Of a DNA stretch of 64,000 bases, positions 8,439 through 17,615 are shown one piece after another. The notes beneath the pieces are model-generated. The model saw only the letters and a program-made list of their open reading frames with translations, was not told where the DNA came from and made no database searches. How positions within the stretch are numbered: position 1 is the stretch's first letter; every line of letters begins with the position of its first letter. A program made the translations under genes and the position numbers. The stretch comes from Nannocystis punicea. Its GTDB lineage: Bacteria > Myxococcota_A > Polyangia > Nannocystales > Nannocystaceae. The stretch is from positions 310,001 through 374,000 of the forward strand of contig NZ_CP114040.1 of NCBI RefSeq assembly GCF_026965555.1. The letters run 5' to 3'.

Positions 8439-9230
8439 GTGAAATCAACGATCCTGTCCCTCTCGCTCCTCCTCGCGCTCGCCGGCTGCGACGCCGCGAT
8501 CATCGCCAACCAGCGGGCGGCCGCCGAGGCCGAGGCCGAGGCCGACGTGGCGGTGAAGGCGGGGCCCGACGGCGTGGTGGCCGTCGAGGCCGCGCCCGCC
8601 AAGGACGGCGACGTCAAGGTCGCGGCCAACGTCGACGTCAAGGTCGAGCTCAAGCCCGAGGCCCTCGACCTCGAGACGGTCACGTACCTGGTCAAGAAGG
8701 GCAAGGTCAAGGACGCCGACGCGCTCGAGAAGAAGCTCAACAACCCGAAAGAGAAGCTGCACAGCATCGACATCGACGGCGACGGCAAGCTCGACAAGAT
8801 CCAGATCGTCGAGGTCAAGCAGGGCGACACGATCATCTTCGAGCTGCACGCGTTCCCGTCGGGGAAGAAGGACAAGGACGCGTTCGTGATCGTCGGCTAC
8901 GTCAACTTCACGGCCGACAAGACCACCAACGTCCTGGTCGTCAAGGCCACCTACGCGCCGGTCTTCATCGGCTACGAGACGATCGTCTACGACTACAACG
9001 TGCCGATCGTGGTCAAGAACGACGTCGTGGTCGTCACCGGCGGGGTCGGCTTCTACGGCTGGCTGTACGCGCCGCGTCCGGCCTACGTCGGCGTGGTCGT
9101 GTGGGAGGCGCCGACGGTGGTCATCGACGTCCACCACGACGGCTGCTGGCCGCCCGGCCACTGCAAGCACGACCACCACCACAAGCACCACAAGCACAAG
9201 CACAAGGGCAAGGGGAAGCACTGGCACTGA
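8439..9230 (+). CDS. Lipoprotein with acidic middle and His/Lys-rich tail
   Basis: A 263-residue lipoprotein of unknown function. From GTG 8439 the product begins VKSTILSLSLLLALAGC, a clean lipobox (LAGC). Then come an Ala/Glu-rich segment, a region with the EF-hand-like loop DIDGDGKLDKIQ, a beta-rich Val/Tyr domain, and a tail with about a dozen His in a Lys/His/Gly run (residues 244-263), which probably binds metal. GTG 8439 was preferred over ATG 8394 because it starts the signal peptide directly. It is bounded by palindromes at 8208-8248 and 9301-9320 and looks monocistronic. Confidence 0.7.
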   Translation: MKSTILSLSLLLALAGCDAAIIANQRAAAEAEAEADVAVKAGPDGVVAVEAAPAKDGDVKVAANVDVKVELKPEALDLETVTYLVKKGKVKDADALEKKLNNPKEKLHSIDIDGDGKLDKIQIVEVKQGDTIIFELHAFPSGKKDKDAFVIVGYVNFTADKTTNVLVVKATYAPVFIGYETIVYDYNVPIVVKNDVVVVTGGVGFYGWLYAPRPAYVGVVVWEAPTVVIDVHHDGCWPPGHCKHDHHHKHHKHKHKGKGKHWH

Positions 9231-9393
9231 GGGGCGAGCGGGTCGCGGGCCGCGGGCGTTGACGCTCGCCGCCGGCCGCTCGCGCGGGCCGTGACTGCGC
9301 GACCTGTCCCTCGGGACTAGTCGAGCCCGCGCGCCGGGGAACTTCCCCGGGGTCGCCACGGCCGCGGGCGTCTGGTACCGTCTCGCGGCCTCG

Positions 9394-10593
9394 ATGACCC
9401 CGGACTCACCCATCGCGCGCCTCGGCGACCGCAGCCTGTTCCCCGACCTGCAGCCGCGGGCGTACCTCAACCACGCCGCGGTGTCGCCGTGGTCGGCGCC
9501 GGTGCAGGCGGCGGTGGCCGCAGTCGCCGACGACTACGCCCGCCGCGGAGCCGGGGTCATCCCGAAGTGGATTCAGCAGCGCGCCCGCCTGCGCGCGGCG
9601 ATCGCCGGGCTCATCGGCGCCGAGGCGACCGACATCGCCCTGATCCCCAACACCACCCGCGGCGTCACGGATGTCGCTTTGTGCATGTCCTGGCGGCCAG
9701 GTGAGCGCGTGCTGCTGTTCCAGGGCGAGTTCCCGGCCAACGTCACCCCGTGGCAGCAGGCGGCCGAGCTGGTCGGGCTGTCGGTCGAGATGCTGCCGCT
9801 GGCCGACTTCGCCCGCTCGCCCGCCGAGGGGCTCGCCGCGCTCCAAATCGCCCTCGCCGCCGGCGGCGTCCGCCTGGTCGCGGTCTCGGCGGTGCAGTTC
9901 CAGAGCGGCCTGCGCATGCCGCTCGCGGCTATGGCCGACGCCTGCCACGCGGCCGGCGCCGAGCTGTTCGTCGACGGCATCCAGGCCGTGGGGGCCGTCC
10001 CGCTCGACGTCCGCGAGGCCCGCATCGACTATCTCAGCGTCGGCGGTCACAAGTGGCTCATGGGCTGCGAGGGCCTCGGCTTCCTCTACGTCCGGCCCGA
10101 GCGGCTGGGCCAATTGCGCCCGCGCGTGGCCGGCTGGCTGAGCCACGAGGATGGCCTTCGGTTCCTGCTCGAAGGAGCAGGTCACCTGCGCTACGACCGG
10201 CCGATCCGCCGCAGCGTCGACTTCATCGAGGGCGGCGCCGGCAACACCGTCGGCTGCGCCGCCCTCGAGGCCGCGATCGGCCTCCTGGCCCAGCTCGGGC
10301 CGGCGGCGGTGTGGGCCCACGTGCAGGCCTACCTCGACCTGCTCGAGGCGGGGCTCATCGCCCGCGGGTTCGTCAGCCTGCGCTCGCGCGACCCGGCGGC
10401 CCGCTCGTGCATCCTCAGCGTGCTGCCGCCCAACCCCGGCGACGTGCTCGGCCTCCAGCGCGAGCTCGTCGAGCGCGGCGTCGCCTGCTCCACTCCGGAC
10501 GGCCTGCTGCGGTTCTCGCCGCACTGGCCCAACCACCCCGACGAGGTGCCGTTCGTCCTCGACGCCGTCGACGGCGCGCTCGGCCACGGATAA
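9394..10593 (+). CDS. Class V PLP-dependent aminotransferase family protein
   Basis: A 399-residue fold-type I PLP enzyme of the class V group (cysteine desulfurase, isopenicillin N epimerase and kynureninase relatives). YLNHAAVSPWS is the typical N-terminal motif, VDGIQAVGAVPLDV carries the cofactor-binding Asp and the Gln/His position, and GGHKWLMG contains the PLP Lys (about residue 219). No Cys loop characteristic of SufS was seen, so a true cysteine desulfurase is less likely. It is first gene of a three-gene operon: 13 nt separate it from the next gene. A palindrome with a 7-bp stem (10164-10181) is translated in frame. Substrate unknown. Confidence 0.8.
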   Translation: MTPDSPIARLGDRSLFPDLQPRAYLNHAAVSPWSAPVQAAVAAVADDYARRGAGVIPKWIQQRARLRAAIAGLIGAEATDIALIPNTTRGVTDVALCMSWRPGERVLLFQGEFPANVTPWQQAAELVGLSVEMLPLADFARSPAEGLAALQIALAAGGVRLVAVSAVQFQSGLRMPLAAMADACHAAGAELFVDGIQAVGAVPLDVREARIDYLSVGGHKWLMGCEGLGFLYVRPERLGQLRPRVAGWLSHEDGLRFLLEGAGHLRYDRPIRRSVDFIEGGAGNTVGCAALEAAIGLLAQLGPAAVWAHVQAYLDLLEAGLIARGFVSLRSRDPAARSCILSVLPPNPGDVLGLQRELVERGVACSTPDGLLRFSPHWPNHPDEVPFVLDAVDGALGHG

Positions 10594-10606
10594 GGACCTT
10601 CGAGCC

Positions 10607-12343
10607 ATGGACCGCCAGCGCCCCCGCACCACCAGCGACGAGATCGACCTCTACATCCGCACCTACTATTCGCTGCTGCGCAGCTCCGGCGAGGTGTGGG
10701 TGCGCGCGTTCGAGGAGGCGCACGCGTTCAGCGACTCGAGCCTGCACCCGGGGGCGCGCACGGGCGTGCCCGACGTCGCCGCCTTCGCCTACAGCGCCGC
10801 GCGCCTGCCGTCGTGCATGCCGCAGGTGCAGAAGATCGTGCTCGGCCAGTCGCACGAGACCTTCGAGGCCAACGGCTTCGACGTCAGCGCGTGGCAGCGG
10901 GTGCAGACGCGCGGGCGCCGTCGGCCGCTGCGCTTCGACGGGGCCGGGACGCTGTGCGCCTTCATCTCGAGCACCAGCGACATCGACGACCTGGTGCCGA
11001 TCGTCACGACCTACCAGATCGTGTGGAACCAGATGCACGGCCTGCTCGGCAACGCGGAGCTGGGTCGGCGCCTGCGCGAGGACGCGGCGTTCACCGCCGA
11101 GGCGGTCGATCACGCCGAGCTCGCGCGGGTCCTCGACCTCGACCCCGACGGCGTGCGCACCCTGATCGCCGCGCTCGACACCGGCTGGTTCGCCGCGTTG
11201 CAGACGATCGCCAGGAACCCGTGCGACCTGTCGATGCGGGTGCTGTCGGGCTCCTATTCGCAGTACCAGCGCTCGGTCCAGCGCTGGTGGTCGGGCATCG
11301 AGCCCAGCCTGGTCCGCGAGCGCAAGCCGCGGCGCCCGCCGATCTACTTCGTCTCGTCGAACACGCACTCGCTGCTCAACCTCGTCGGCGGCTACGCCCG
11401 CGAGCACCGCGAGGCGATCCTCGAGTTCGCCCGCCGGCGCAACCCCGAGGACCTCGCGCGGCACTTCGCCCGCGCGCTCGACGGCGGCGACGAGGCCGAG
11501 GTCAACAACCTCAGCTACTACCTGCTGCGCGCGTTCCTCCACGAGGACCCGGCGCGCCTGGGCGAGGTGCAGCGGTTCGAGGCCGAGGCCGGCATCACCT
11601 CGATCGACGTGCCCGGCAAGATCGACGTCAACGCCCAGATCTTCGACCTCGCCCAGATCCGGCCCGAGCGCCTCGACCCGCGCCTGCGCGTGCCCGACCT
11701 CCACCTGCTCGCCCGCAGCGACGCGGTCATCCTCAACATCGACTACCCGCTCGGCATGGCGGCCTATCACCACCTGTCGCGCGCCGGCCAGGGCTCCAAC
11801 GAGATCCGCGGCGTCTACGTCATGGGCAAGGCCGCCACCCTCAACGGCCGCGTCGGCGACGTCATGATCTCGTCGGTCGTCCAGGACGAGCACTCGCGCA
11901 ACACCTACCTGTTCCGCAACGCCTTCGTCGCCGCCGACGTCCAGCCGTACATCCGCATCGGCACCGTGCTCGACAACCAGAAGGCGCTGACCGTGCGCGG
12001 CGCGTTCCTGCAGAACCGCGAGTACATGAGCGTGTTCTACCGCGAGGGCTACACGGTGCTCGAGATGGAGGCCGGGCCGTACCTGTCGGCGGTGTACGAG
12101 CTGTGCAACCCGCAGCGCCACCCCAACGACGAGATCGTGCACCTCTCGAACTCGGTGCCGTTCGACGTCGGGGTGCTGCACTACGCGTCCGACACGCCGT
12201 ACTCGCGGCGCCAGAGCCTGCTGTCGAAGAGCCTGTCGTACTTCGGGGTCGAGAGCACGTCCGCGTGCGCCACCGCGATCGTGCGCCGGATCTTCGCCGC
12301 CGAGATCGCGCGCCTGCGCGCGGAAGAAGAGGAGTGCACGTGA
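10607..12343 (+). CDS. Uncharacterised 578-residue protein with nucleosidase-like C-terminus
   Basis: The function is not recognised. The soluble product starts MDRQRPRTTSDEIDLYIRTY. The N-terminal two thirds are helical and rich in Arg and Glu, with WNQMHGLLGN and PPIYFVSSNTHSLLN. The C-terminal part (about 380-530) has GVYVMGKAATLNG, RVGDVMISS and VLEMEAGPYLSAVYE, which recall the purine nucleoside phosphorylase/AMP nucleosidase fold, where a Glu in a MEA motif contacts ribose. I believe similar proteins are listed as DUF6909, from memory. It overlaps the next gene at TGATG, so its activity is probably linked to the aminotransferase and nitroreductase on either side. Confidence 0.7.
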   Translation: MDRQRPRTTSDEIDLYIRTYYSLLRSSGEVWVRAFEEAHAFSDSSLHPGARTGVPDVAAFAYSAARLPSCMPQVQKIVLGQSHETFEANGFDVSAWQRVQTRGRRRPLRFDGAGTLCAFISSTSDIDDLVPIVTTYQIVWNQMHGLLGNAELGRRLREDAAFTAEAVDHAELARVLDLDPDGVRTLIAALDTGWFAALQTIARNPCDLSMRVLSGSYSQYQRSVQRWWSGIEPSLVRERKPRRPPIYFVSSNTHSLLNLVGGYAREHREAILEFARRRNPEDLARHFARALDGGDEAEVNNLSYYLLRAFLHEDPARLGEVQRFEAEAGITSIDVPGKIDVNAQIFDLAQIRPERLDPRLRVPDLHLLARSDAVILNIDYPLGMAAYHHLSRAGQGSNEIRGVYVMGKAATLNGRVGDVMISSVVQDEHSRNTYLFRNAFVAADVQPYIRIGTVLDNQKALTVRGAFLQNREYMSVFYREGYTVLEMEAGPYLSAVYELCNPQRHPNDEIVHLSNSVPFDVGVLHYASDTPYSRRQSLLSKSLSYFGVESTSACATAIVRRIFAAEIARLRAEEEECT

Positions 12344-13305
12344 TGCAGCCGCCCGACCTCGATCGCCACGCCGACCCGTGGACCCTCGCCGGCTCGGCGC
12401 CGGCGCCCGAGGCGGGCCCCCGCGCGCGCATCGAGCTGGCGCTGCACACCGCGCTGACCGCCCCGTCGCCCGGCAACTGCCAGCCGTGGCGGTGGTTCGC
12501 CGGCGGCGAGGTGATCGAGCTGTACCGCGATCCGGCGCGCACCTGCGGCGCCTCCGACCCGGACGGCCAGGCGGCGACGCTGGCCTGCGGGGCCGCGCTC
12601 GGGGCCCTGCGCGTGGCCCTGCGCGCGCTCGGCCTCGACGAGCAGACGGCGCTGCTGCCCGGCGGTCACCCCGACCTGCTCGCGCGCGTGGCCGTCGGCG
12701 GCCGCGCCAGCCCGCTGCCCGAGGAGCAGTGGCTGTACCAGGCCGCGCCCAAGCGCCGCACCTACCGCGGGGTGATGGCCCATGGCCCGCTGTCGCGGGC
12801 GCTGTCGCGGCGCCTCGGCGTCATGGTCGATGGGACAGGTGCGGAGTACCATGTCGTCGAGGACATGACCCGAAAGCAAGCCATCGCCGCCGCCGTCGAG
12901 GCGGCCATCGCCGGCGAGCCGCCCGCCAGGGCCGCCGCCCGCGCCGCTGGCGGCGAGCCCGGGGTCAGCTTCGAGGGCCCCGACGGCGCCGAGGCCCGCG
13001 GCCCCGCGATCGCCGACGGCGCGCCGGCCTTCGTGGTCGTCACCACCGCCGGCGACGACCATGCCGAGTGGCTGCGCGCCGGCCAGGCGCTCATGCGCGT
13101 GCTCCTGCGCGCTCGCGTCGACCACGCCTGGGGCAGCTTCCTGCACCTGCCGCTGGCCGACGCCGCCGGCCGCAAGCAGCTGGCCACCCTGATGGGCGCG
13201 ACCGGCCACGCCCAGGCGCTGGTCCGCCTCGGCGGCGGCGCCGACAGCTTACCGACTCCACGCCGCCCGCTGTCCGACGTGCTGCTGGCCCAGCGCCCGA
13301 ACTGA
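12343..13305 (+). CDS. Nitroreductase-family protein, Acg-like
   Basis: A 320-residue flavoprotein-like product. ALHTALTAPSPGNCQPWRW is the N-terminal nitroreductase motif, and a second half with KRRTYRG and a C-terminal LGQ..L-type region (LRAGQALMRVLLRA) matches the Acg-type double-length group known from mycobacterial Rv2032, whose members bind FMN in an unusual closed pocket. The start ATG 12343 overlaps the previous stop; GAAGAAGAGGAG at 12322-12333 is the ribosome-binding site. A GTG at 12340 is also in frame. A palindrome pair (12831-12876) is translated in the middle as MVDGTGAEYHVVEDMTRK. Reaction unknown. Confidence 0.75.
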   Translation: MQPPDLDRHADPWTLAGSAPAPEAGPRARIELALHTALTAPSPGNCQPWRWFAGGEVIELYRDPARTCGASDPDGQAATLACGAALGALRVALRALGLDEQTALLPGGHPDLLARVAVGGRASPLPEEQWLYQAAPKRRTYRGVMAHGPLSRALSRRLGVMVDGTGAEYHVVEDMTRKQAIAAAVEAAIAGEPPARAAARAAGGEPGVSFEGPDGAEARGPAIADGAPAFVVVTTAGDDHAEWLRAGQALMRVLLRARVDHAWGSFLHLPLADAAGRKQLATLMGATGHAQALVRLGGGADSLPTPRRPLSDVLLAQRPN

Positions 13306-13545
13306 ACCTGGCCGAAGGGACAGGCGCCCGTGATGCGGCGAGGACGGCAGCGCCGACAGACCGCGGCGTAGCGAGCCGACGGGCTGTCGGCCCGGCGTTC
13401 GAACTGAACCTGTCTGAAAGGCCATGAATCGGTAGTGCAACGAGGGCCGGCCCTTCCCCGGGCCCCCCGCGAGGCGCAGTCGGCAATTCGCGAAGCACGA
13501 TCGGGACACTCGTCGAGAACACCAGCATGTCCGAAGAGCCATGTA
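13305..13545. repeat. Three dispersed palindromes after the nitroreductase gene
   Basis: Copies lie at 13305-13325, 13406-13426 and 13524-13545, each with the GTC-type half-sites around CGAA or TGAA loops. The sequence CGAACTGAACCTG occurs twice (13298-13310 and 13400-13411), so the 3' end of the nitroreductase gene was partly duplicated about 100 bp downstream. No gene is seen between 13306 and 13687. Confidence 0.6.
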
Positions 13546-13687
13546 GCGCGAAGCCGCGACCAGCCGGCCACCGCGCCGGCCGACGCGCGAACCCGCGGCC
13601 CGAGCCTCCATGGCCCTCGGCCCGGACATCGCCGCCCGGCGAAGGCGACGCCCGGCCCGCCGCGTCCCCCGTGTCATTCTGGCCCCT

Positions 13688-15373
13688 GTGCGCCTCCCCT
13701 TGCGAGCCCTCGCCGCGACGGCCGCCCTCGCCGCCGGTGATGCTCGCGGAGCCGCGCCCGTGCGGGTCGAGTTCCACTTCCAGCCGGTGCCCGACGCCCA
13801 GATCGCCATCTGGCTCGAAGACCAGGCCGGCCGCCACCTCGCCGACGTGCTCGTCACCCAGGCGACCGGCAAGCTCGGCATCGCCAACCGACCGGGGCTC
13901 TGGAATTTCTTGTCGAGCTGGCGCGCATCCTACGGCCCGCGCGTCTCGGTGCTGCCCGTCTGGGCCCACCGGCGCGGCAAGACCTACCCGCAGATCGTCT
14001 TCTTCGACGACCCAGGTGACCACGACTCGCTCGGCTGGCACGAGAACACCAGCAGCCCCGAGAACTACTTCTGCCGCCCGCTCGAGGAGTGGGAGCAGGA
14101 GATGGTCGCGGTCGACACCAAGACCTGCCCCTCGCCCAAGAGCTTCAAGACGGACAAGGGCACGTTCTCGCCGGCGGGGGCGACCAGCGTGTATCCGCCG
14201 CGCAACGACCTGCTGCGCGTCGACGAGCTCGACTCTCCGGACGTGTTCTCGTTCGGGACGATCAACGACCTCGACGCGGTGACCGCGGCGACCCCGAGCG
14301 GCGAGGGGCCCGAGTTCGTGGTGGCGGTGCTGCGCCCGGAGGTGCTGGCGCACGGGAGCCTGTCCGCGTTCCTCGAGATCAGCCGCGAGCACGACGAGAA
14401 CGGCCACTGGGACTTCGACCGCGAGACCGACCACCAGGTCGACCCGCGCCTGACGCGCTACGGCATCGAGTACCTCGGGCAGCCGTCGGTGGTGTACCGC
14501 ATCGACTTCGACCCGCTGCGGCGCGGCTTCCACGGCACCACCGAGTACGCCGGCTACGGCGACTGGGACGGGGCCACCGGCGCGCTGCACCCGCCCGACG
14601 CCACCATCAGCGCCGGCGACGGCAGCGGCGCCGATCGGCTGCGCGTGGTGACCATCAACGGCGACACGTTCCGCTGGGGCGTGTTTTCTTATGGCGACGG
14701 CAGCGAGCCCGACCCCGGTGACGGCTGGGGTCATCACTGCACGCAGGACGTCTTGCCGCCGGTGACCGGCCTCGCGGCGAGGTCGATCGCCTTCGACGAG
14801 GTCGAGCTGGGCTTTACCATCCCCGCGCAGGACGACCCGACCTTCGAGCTCGCCGACGTGCGCGTGTACCAGCTCACCGGCGACGCGCCGCTGACCGAGG
14901 ACATGCTCGGTTCGGCGCAGGAGATCCCCGTGGCCCTCGATTCGCTGGCGCCGCCGGGTCGGCGCAGCGCCGTGACCGTGCGCGAGCTGTGGGGCGACTA
15001 CACGTACCAGTTCGGCGTGGTCTACACCGACCACTGCGCCCAGCGCAGCGCGCTCGCGTCGCTGACTGTCACGACGGAGCCGCAGAAATTCCGGACCCTC
15101 GAGGGCTTCTGCTTCCTCGCCACCGCCGCCTACGGCGCGCCGTGGACCGCCCAGGTCGCGGCGTTGCGAGCGTTCCGCGATGCTTTTTTAAAGGGGTCGG
15201 CGACCGGGGTCGACCTGGTCCGCTTCTACTACGCCCACAGCCCGCCGCTGGCCGCGGCGATCGCCGGGGAGCCGGTGCTGCGCGGGCTGGCGCGCGCGGT
15301 GTTGCAGCCGATGGCCGACGCGGTGGCGGTGGCGACATGGTCGAAAGGCCAGGCCGGGGGGGCCGGCCGCTGA
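13688..15373 (+). CDS. Secreted protein with CFI-box C-terminal domain
   Basis: A 561-residue exported protein. The N-terminus VRLPLRALAATAALAAGDARGA is a short signal peptide. The central part has DP-rich beta segments (HENTSSPENYFC, HDENGHWDFD, GGDGWGHHC-like) and resembles fibronectin-type modules. The C-terminus begins CFLATAAYGAPW, then LRAFRDAFL and FYYAHSPPLA; this is the CFI-box C-terminal domain, which occurs at the end of many exported proteins and is thought to be a sorting or anchoring signal. GTG 13688 was chosen over ATG 13610 because it begins the signal peptide and has CATTCT 7 nt upstream. A palindrome (15334-15353) is translated near the C-terminus. Confidence 0.75.
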   Translation: MRLPLRALAATAALAAGDARGAAPVRVEFHFQPVPDAQIAIWLEDQAGRHLADVLVTQATGKLGIANRPGLWNFLSSWRASYGPRVSVLPVWAHRRGKTYPQIVFFDDPGDHDSLGWHENTSSPENYFCRPLEEWEQEMVAVDTKTCPSPKSFKTDKGTFSPAGATSVYPPRNDLLRVDELDSPDVFSFGTINDLDAVTAATPSGEGPEFVVAVLRPEVLAHGSLSAFLEISREHDENGHWDFDRETDHQVDPRLTRYGIEYLGQPSVVYRIDFDPLRRGFHGTTEYAGYGDWDGATGALHPPDATISAGDGSGADRLRVVTINGDTFRWGVFSYGDGSEPDPGDGWGHHCTQDVLPPVTGLAARSIAFDEVELGFTIPAQDDPTFELADVRVYQLTGDAPLTEDMLGSAQEIPVALDSLAPPGRRSAVTVRELWGDYTYQFGVVYTDHCAQRSALASLTVTTEPQKFRTLEGFCFLATAAYGAPWTAQVAALRAFRDAFLKGSATGVDLVRFYYAHSPPLAAAIAGEPVLRGLARAVLQPMADAVAVATWSKGQAGGAGR

Positions 15374-15808
15374 GCCTGGACGGCGGGGGGCGCCGGGCCG
15401 AGAGCTCGTTCCTTCGTCGAGGCGCGCTGGAAGCCCTGGGCGCATCATCGCTCGGCAGGCGATCCGGGATTCAGCCAGAATTCTGTTTTTGGACCCAAGG
15501 TCGAAAATATCGCGAGTTCGATCACCAGCGGCAAATTCCCATCCGGGAACGGTCCAGTGCGCGAAATCGCGCGCGACAAGCCTCGAGCTCCCAGGCTCCC
15601 ATCGCGCGGATTCGCCCCGGACCCACGCACTGCCCGCGAAATTTCTCCGAAAGGGCCCAGAGCCGCGTGTGGAGGCATTTCTCGATCGATCTGGCGAGGC
15701 GACGGACCGCGGGAGGCGAGCGAATCACCGCGCCGAACCCGCGCCATCGCCGCTTCGGACCCTGGATCGACCCTCCGGCAGGCTCATTTTCGACTCGTGG
15801 TCGAAAAT
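15374..15808. other. Intergenic region without a gene
   Basis: Convergent intergenic stretch. It is less GC-rich than its surroundings and contains several short inverted repeats, including two related sequences built on GGTCGAAAAT (15496-15510 and 15799-15808) and GCGCGAAATCGCGCGC at 15558-15573. No T-run terminator or credible ORF was found. Confidence 0.5.
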
Positions 15809-17128
15809 TCACTCGCTCGGCGGAAGGCTCGCCGCCTGGAGCGCCGCGAGCCGCCGCAGGAGGTCGGGCCGGACCCCGAGCGCCCCGCAGCGGGCCTGCA
15901 GGGGTTCGAGCCGCCAGCGGCGCGGCTCGACGGGGGCCCGGGGGTGCCGGCGGTGGGCCTTGATCAGCAGGTTCTTCGGCGTGTGCTCGCCGCCGACGAA
16001 CTCGAGCACGGTGACGTCGTAGCCGCACGCCTCGAGGGCGGCGACCCGGAGGCTGTCCGTCAGGACATCCGCGTAGGCGCGCCGCAACAGGCCGTGGTCG
16101 ACCATCGCCGCCAGCGGCTGGGCGGTCGCGTCGGCGCGGGCCAGCTGCGCCGCCAGCTCGGCCTGGCAGCACGGCACGCTGAGCAGGGCCGGCGCGCCCA
16201 GCTCGATCGCCAGCGCGATCGCCTCGTCGGTGGCCGTGTCGCAGGCGTGCAGCGCGAGCACCAGGTCGGGCACGCCGCCGAGCCGCGTCGGGGCGGTCCG
16301 CGCCGCGGCGGCGATGTCGGCCTGGGCGAACGACAGGCCGGTCGCGAGGGCGGGCTCGCTCGCATGGTCCGCGGCAGGCGCGGCCGGGGGAGCGCCGGCA
16401 TCCCCGATGGGCGACGCCGGGACATTCGCGCTCGCAACATCATCCTCGGGCGCCGCGAGGCCGAGCGCGCGGGCCCGGGCCACGCTGCGGGCGACCACGT
16501 CGGCGCGCACGTCGACCCCGTGCAGGCGCAGCGGCACCCCGCGCAGGCGCAGGACCTCGGCCAGCACGAAGCTCAGGTACGCGTTGCCGCAGGCGAGGTC
16601 GAGCGCGCGCAGCGGCGCCGACGGACCGATCGCTCGCGCCGCGGCCAGGCGATCGATCACCGGCTCGCACAGCGTCGCCAGGTGGCAGATCTGCTTGTAC
16701 TTGCGGGCGTGCGTCGCCGAGATGCTGCCGTCGGCGTTCATGATCCCGATCTCGCGCAGCAGCGCCGCGCTGGTGTCGGGCCGCAGCGCGCGCTCCTTGC
16801 CGCCCATGACCTTGAGCGCGGTGTCCTCGTCGAGCGTGCGGGTGGTGGCCCGGCCGTGGCGCGCGTCGACCTGCACGCGGCGACGCGCGTCGAGCACGAG
16901 GGTCTGCTTCCACAAGCCGGCCCCGGCGGCCTCGGCGGCGGCGGCGAGCAGCGCGTCGACCTGCGCCGCGCTCGGCGCGACACCGACGCCCGGCCCGGCC
17001 AGCACTCGCTCCTCTCGCGCGCCGCTGCCTTCGCCCTGCGGCGCGGCGAACACCGCTCGCTCCCACCCGTGCGCGAGGTGAGGCTTCAGCGCCCGCTGCA
17101 GCCGGTGAAGCTTGCCTTGGTCGAGCAA
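15809..17128 (-). CDS. SAM-dependent methyltransferase domain protein
   Basis: A 439-residue protein. Residues 1-165 are an N-terminal domain with VMGGKERALRPD and ARKYKQICHL. The Rossmann methyltransferase domain follows with motif I LDLACGNAYLSF, an acidic residue in LHGVDVRADV, then VLALHACDTATD and the conserved LLSVPCCQAEL, the pattern of the PF13679 group of methyltransferases. An insert of about 35 Ala/Pro-rich residues between strands (around VPASPIGDAGAPP) is unusual. The target is unknown; a nucleic acid base is possible from the family. It is monocistronic and convergent with the CFI-box gene. Confidence 0.8.
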   Translation of the reverse strand: MLDQGKLHRLQRALKPHLAHGWERAVFAAPQGEGSGAREERVLAGPGVGVAPSAAQVDALLAAAAEAAGAGLWKQTLVLDARRRVQVDARHGRATTRTLDEDTALKVMGGKERALRPDTSAALLREIGIMNADGSISATHARKYKQICHLATLCEPVIDRLAAARAIGPSAPLRALDLACGNAYLSFVLAEVLRLRGVPLRLHGVDVRADVVARSVARARALGLAAPEDDVASANVPASPIGDAGAPPAAPAADHASEPALATGLSFAQADIAAAARTAPTRLGGVPDLVLALHACDTATDEAIALAIELGAPALLSVPCCQAELAAQLARADATAQPLAAMVDHGLLRRAYADVLTDSLRVAALEACGYDVTVLEFVGGEHTPKNLLIKAHRRHPRAPVEPRRWRLEPLQARCGALGVRPDLLRRLAALQAASLPPSE

Positions 17129-17205
17129 GAGGCCGACAGGCCTAGCAAAGACGTGTGCGCGACGCCAGGCTCCCCGGCGCCGCCGCCCGCGAGTTTGCGC
17201 CGGTG

Positions 17206-17297
17206 GAGATCGCGTCGCCGTCTTGCGAGTCGAGATCGCGTCGCCGTCTTGCGAGTCGAGATCGCGTCGCCGTCTTGCGAGTCGAGATCGCGTCGCC
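17206..17297. repeat. 26-bp tandem repeat, 3.5 copies
   Basis: The unit GAGATCGCGTCGCCGTCTTG plus CGAGTC repeats at 17206, 17232 and 17258 with a partial fourth copy at 17284. It lies in the 487-nt gap between the methyltransferase and serA. A second short repeat, ACCTGCGAGATCGGCCC, occurs at 17333 and 17456. No gene is seen in 17129-17615. Confidence 0.8.
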
Positions 17298-17615
17298 TTC
17301 CGCCGTTCGCTGTGATTGCACGCGGCACGGGCACCTGCGAGATCGGCCCGACGCCCGCCGCACCCACCACGACATCATCGCGGTGCTGCGGCGTCGCGTG
17401 GTGGTCGGCGAGCTGCAGCGGATCTTCGCCAGGTCGTCGGCCCCCGAGATCGCGACCTGCGAGATCGGCCCGCCCGTCGTCCCGTCGTCCGCCTCCGAGC
17501 CGGCGATGCCGCGGGCGCTCGCGGTCGTGCGGGTTCGTTTCGGCCGCACCGCGGGCCCTCCAGCGCCTCCCGCGGCGAGTTGCGGCCACCGCGGGCCTGG
17601 GGCATCGTGCGCGCC

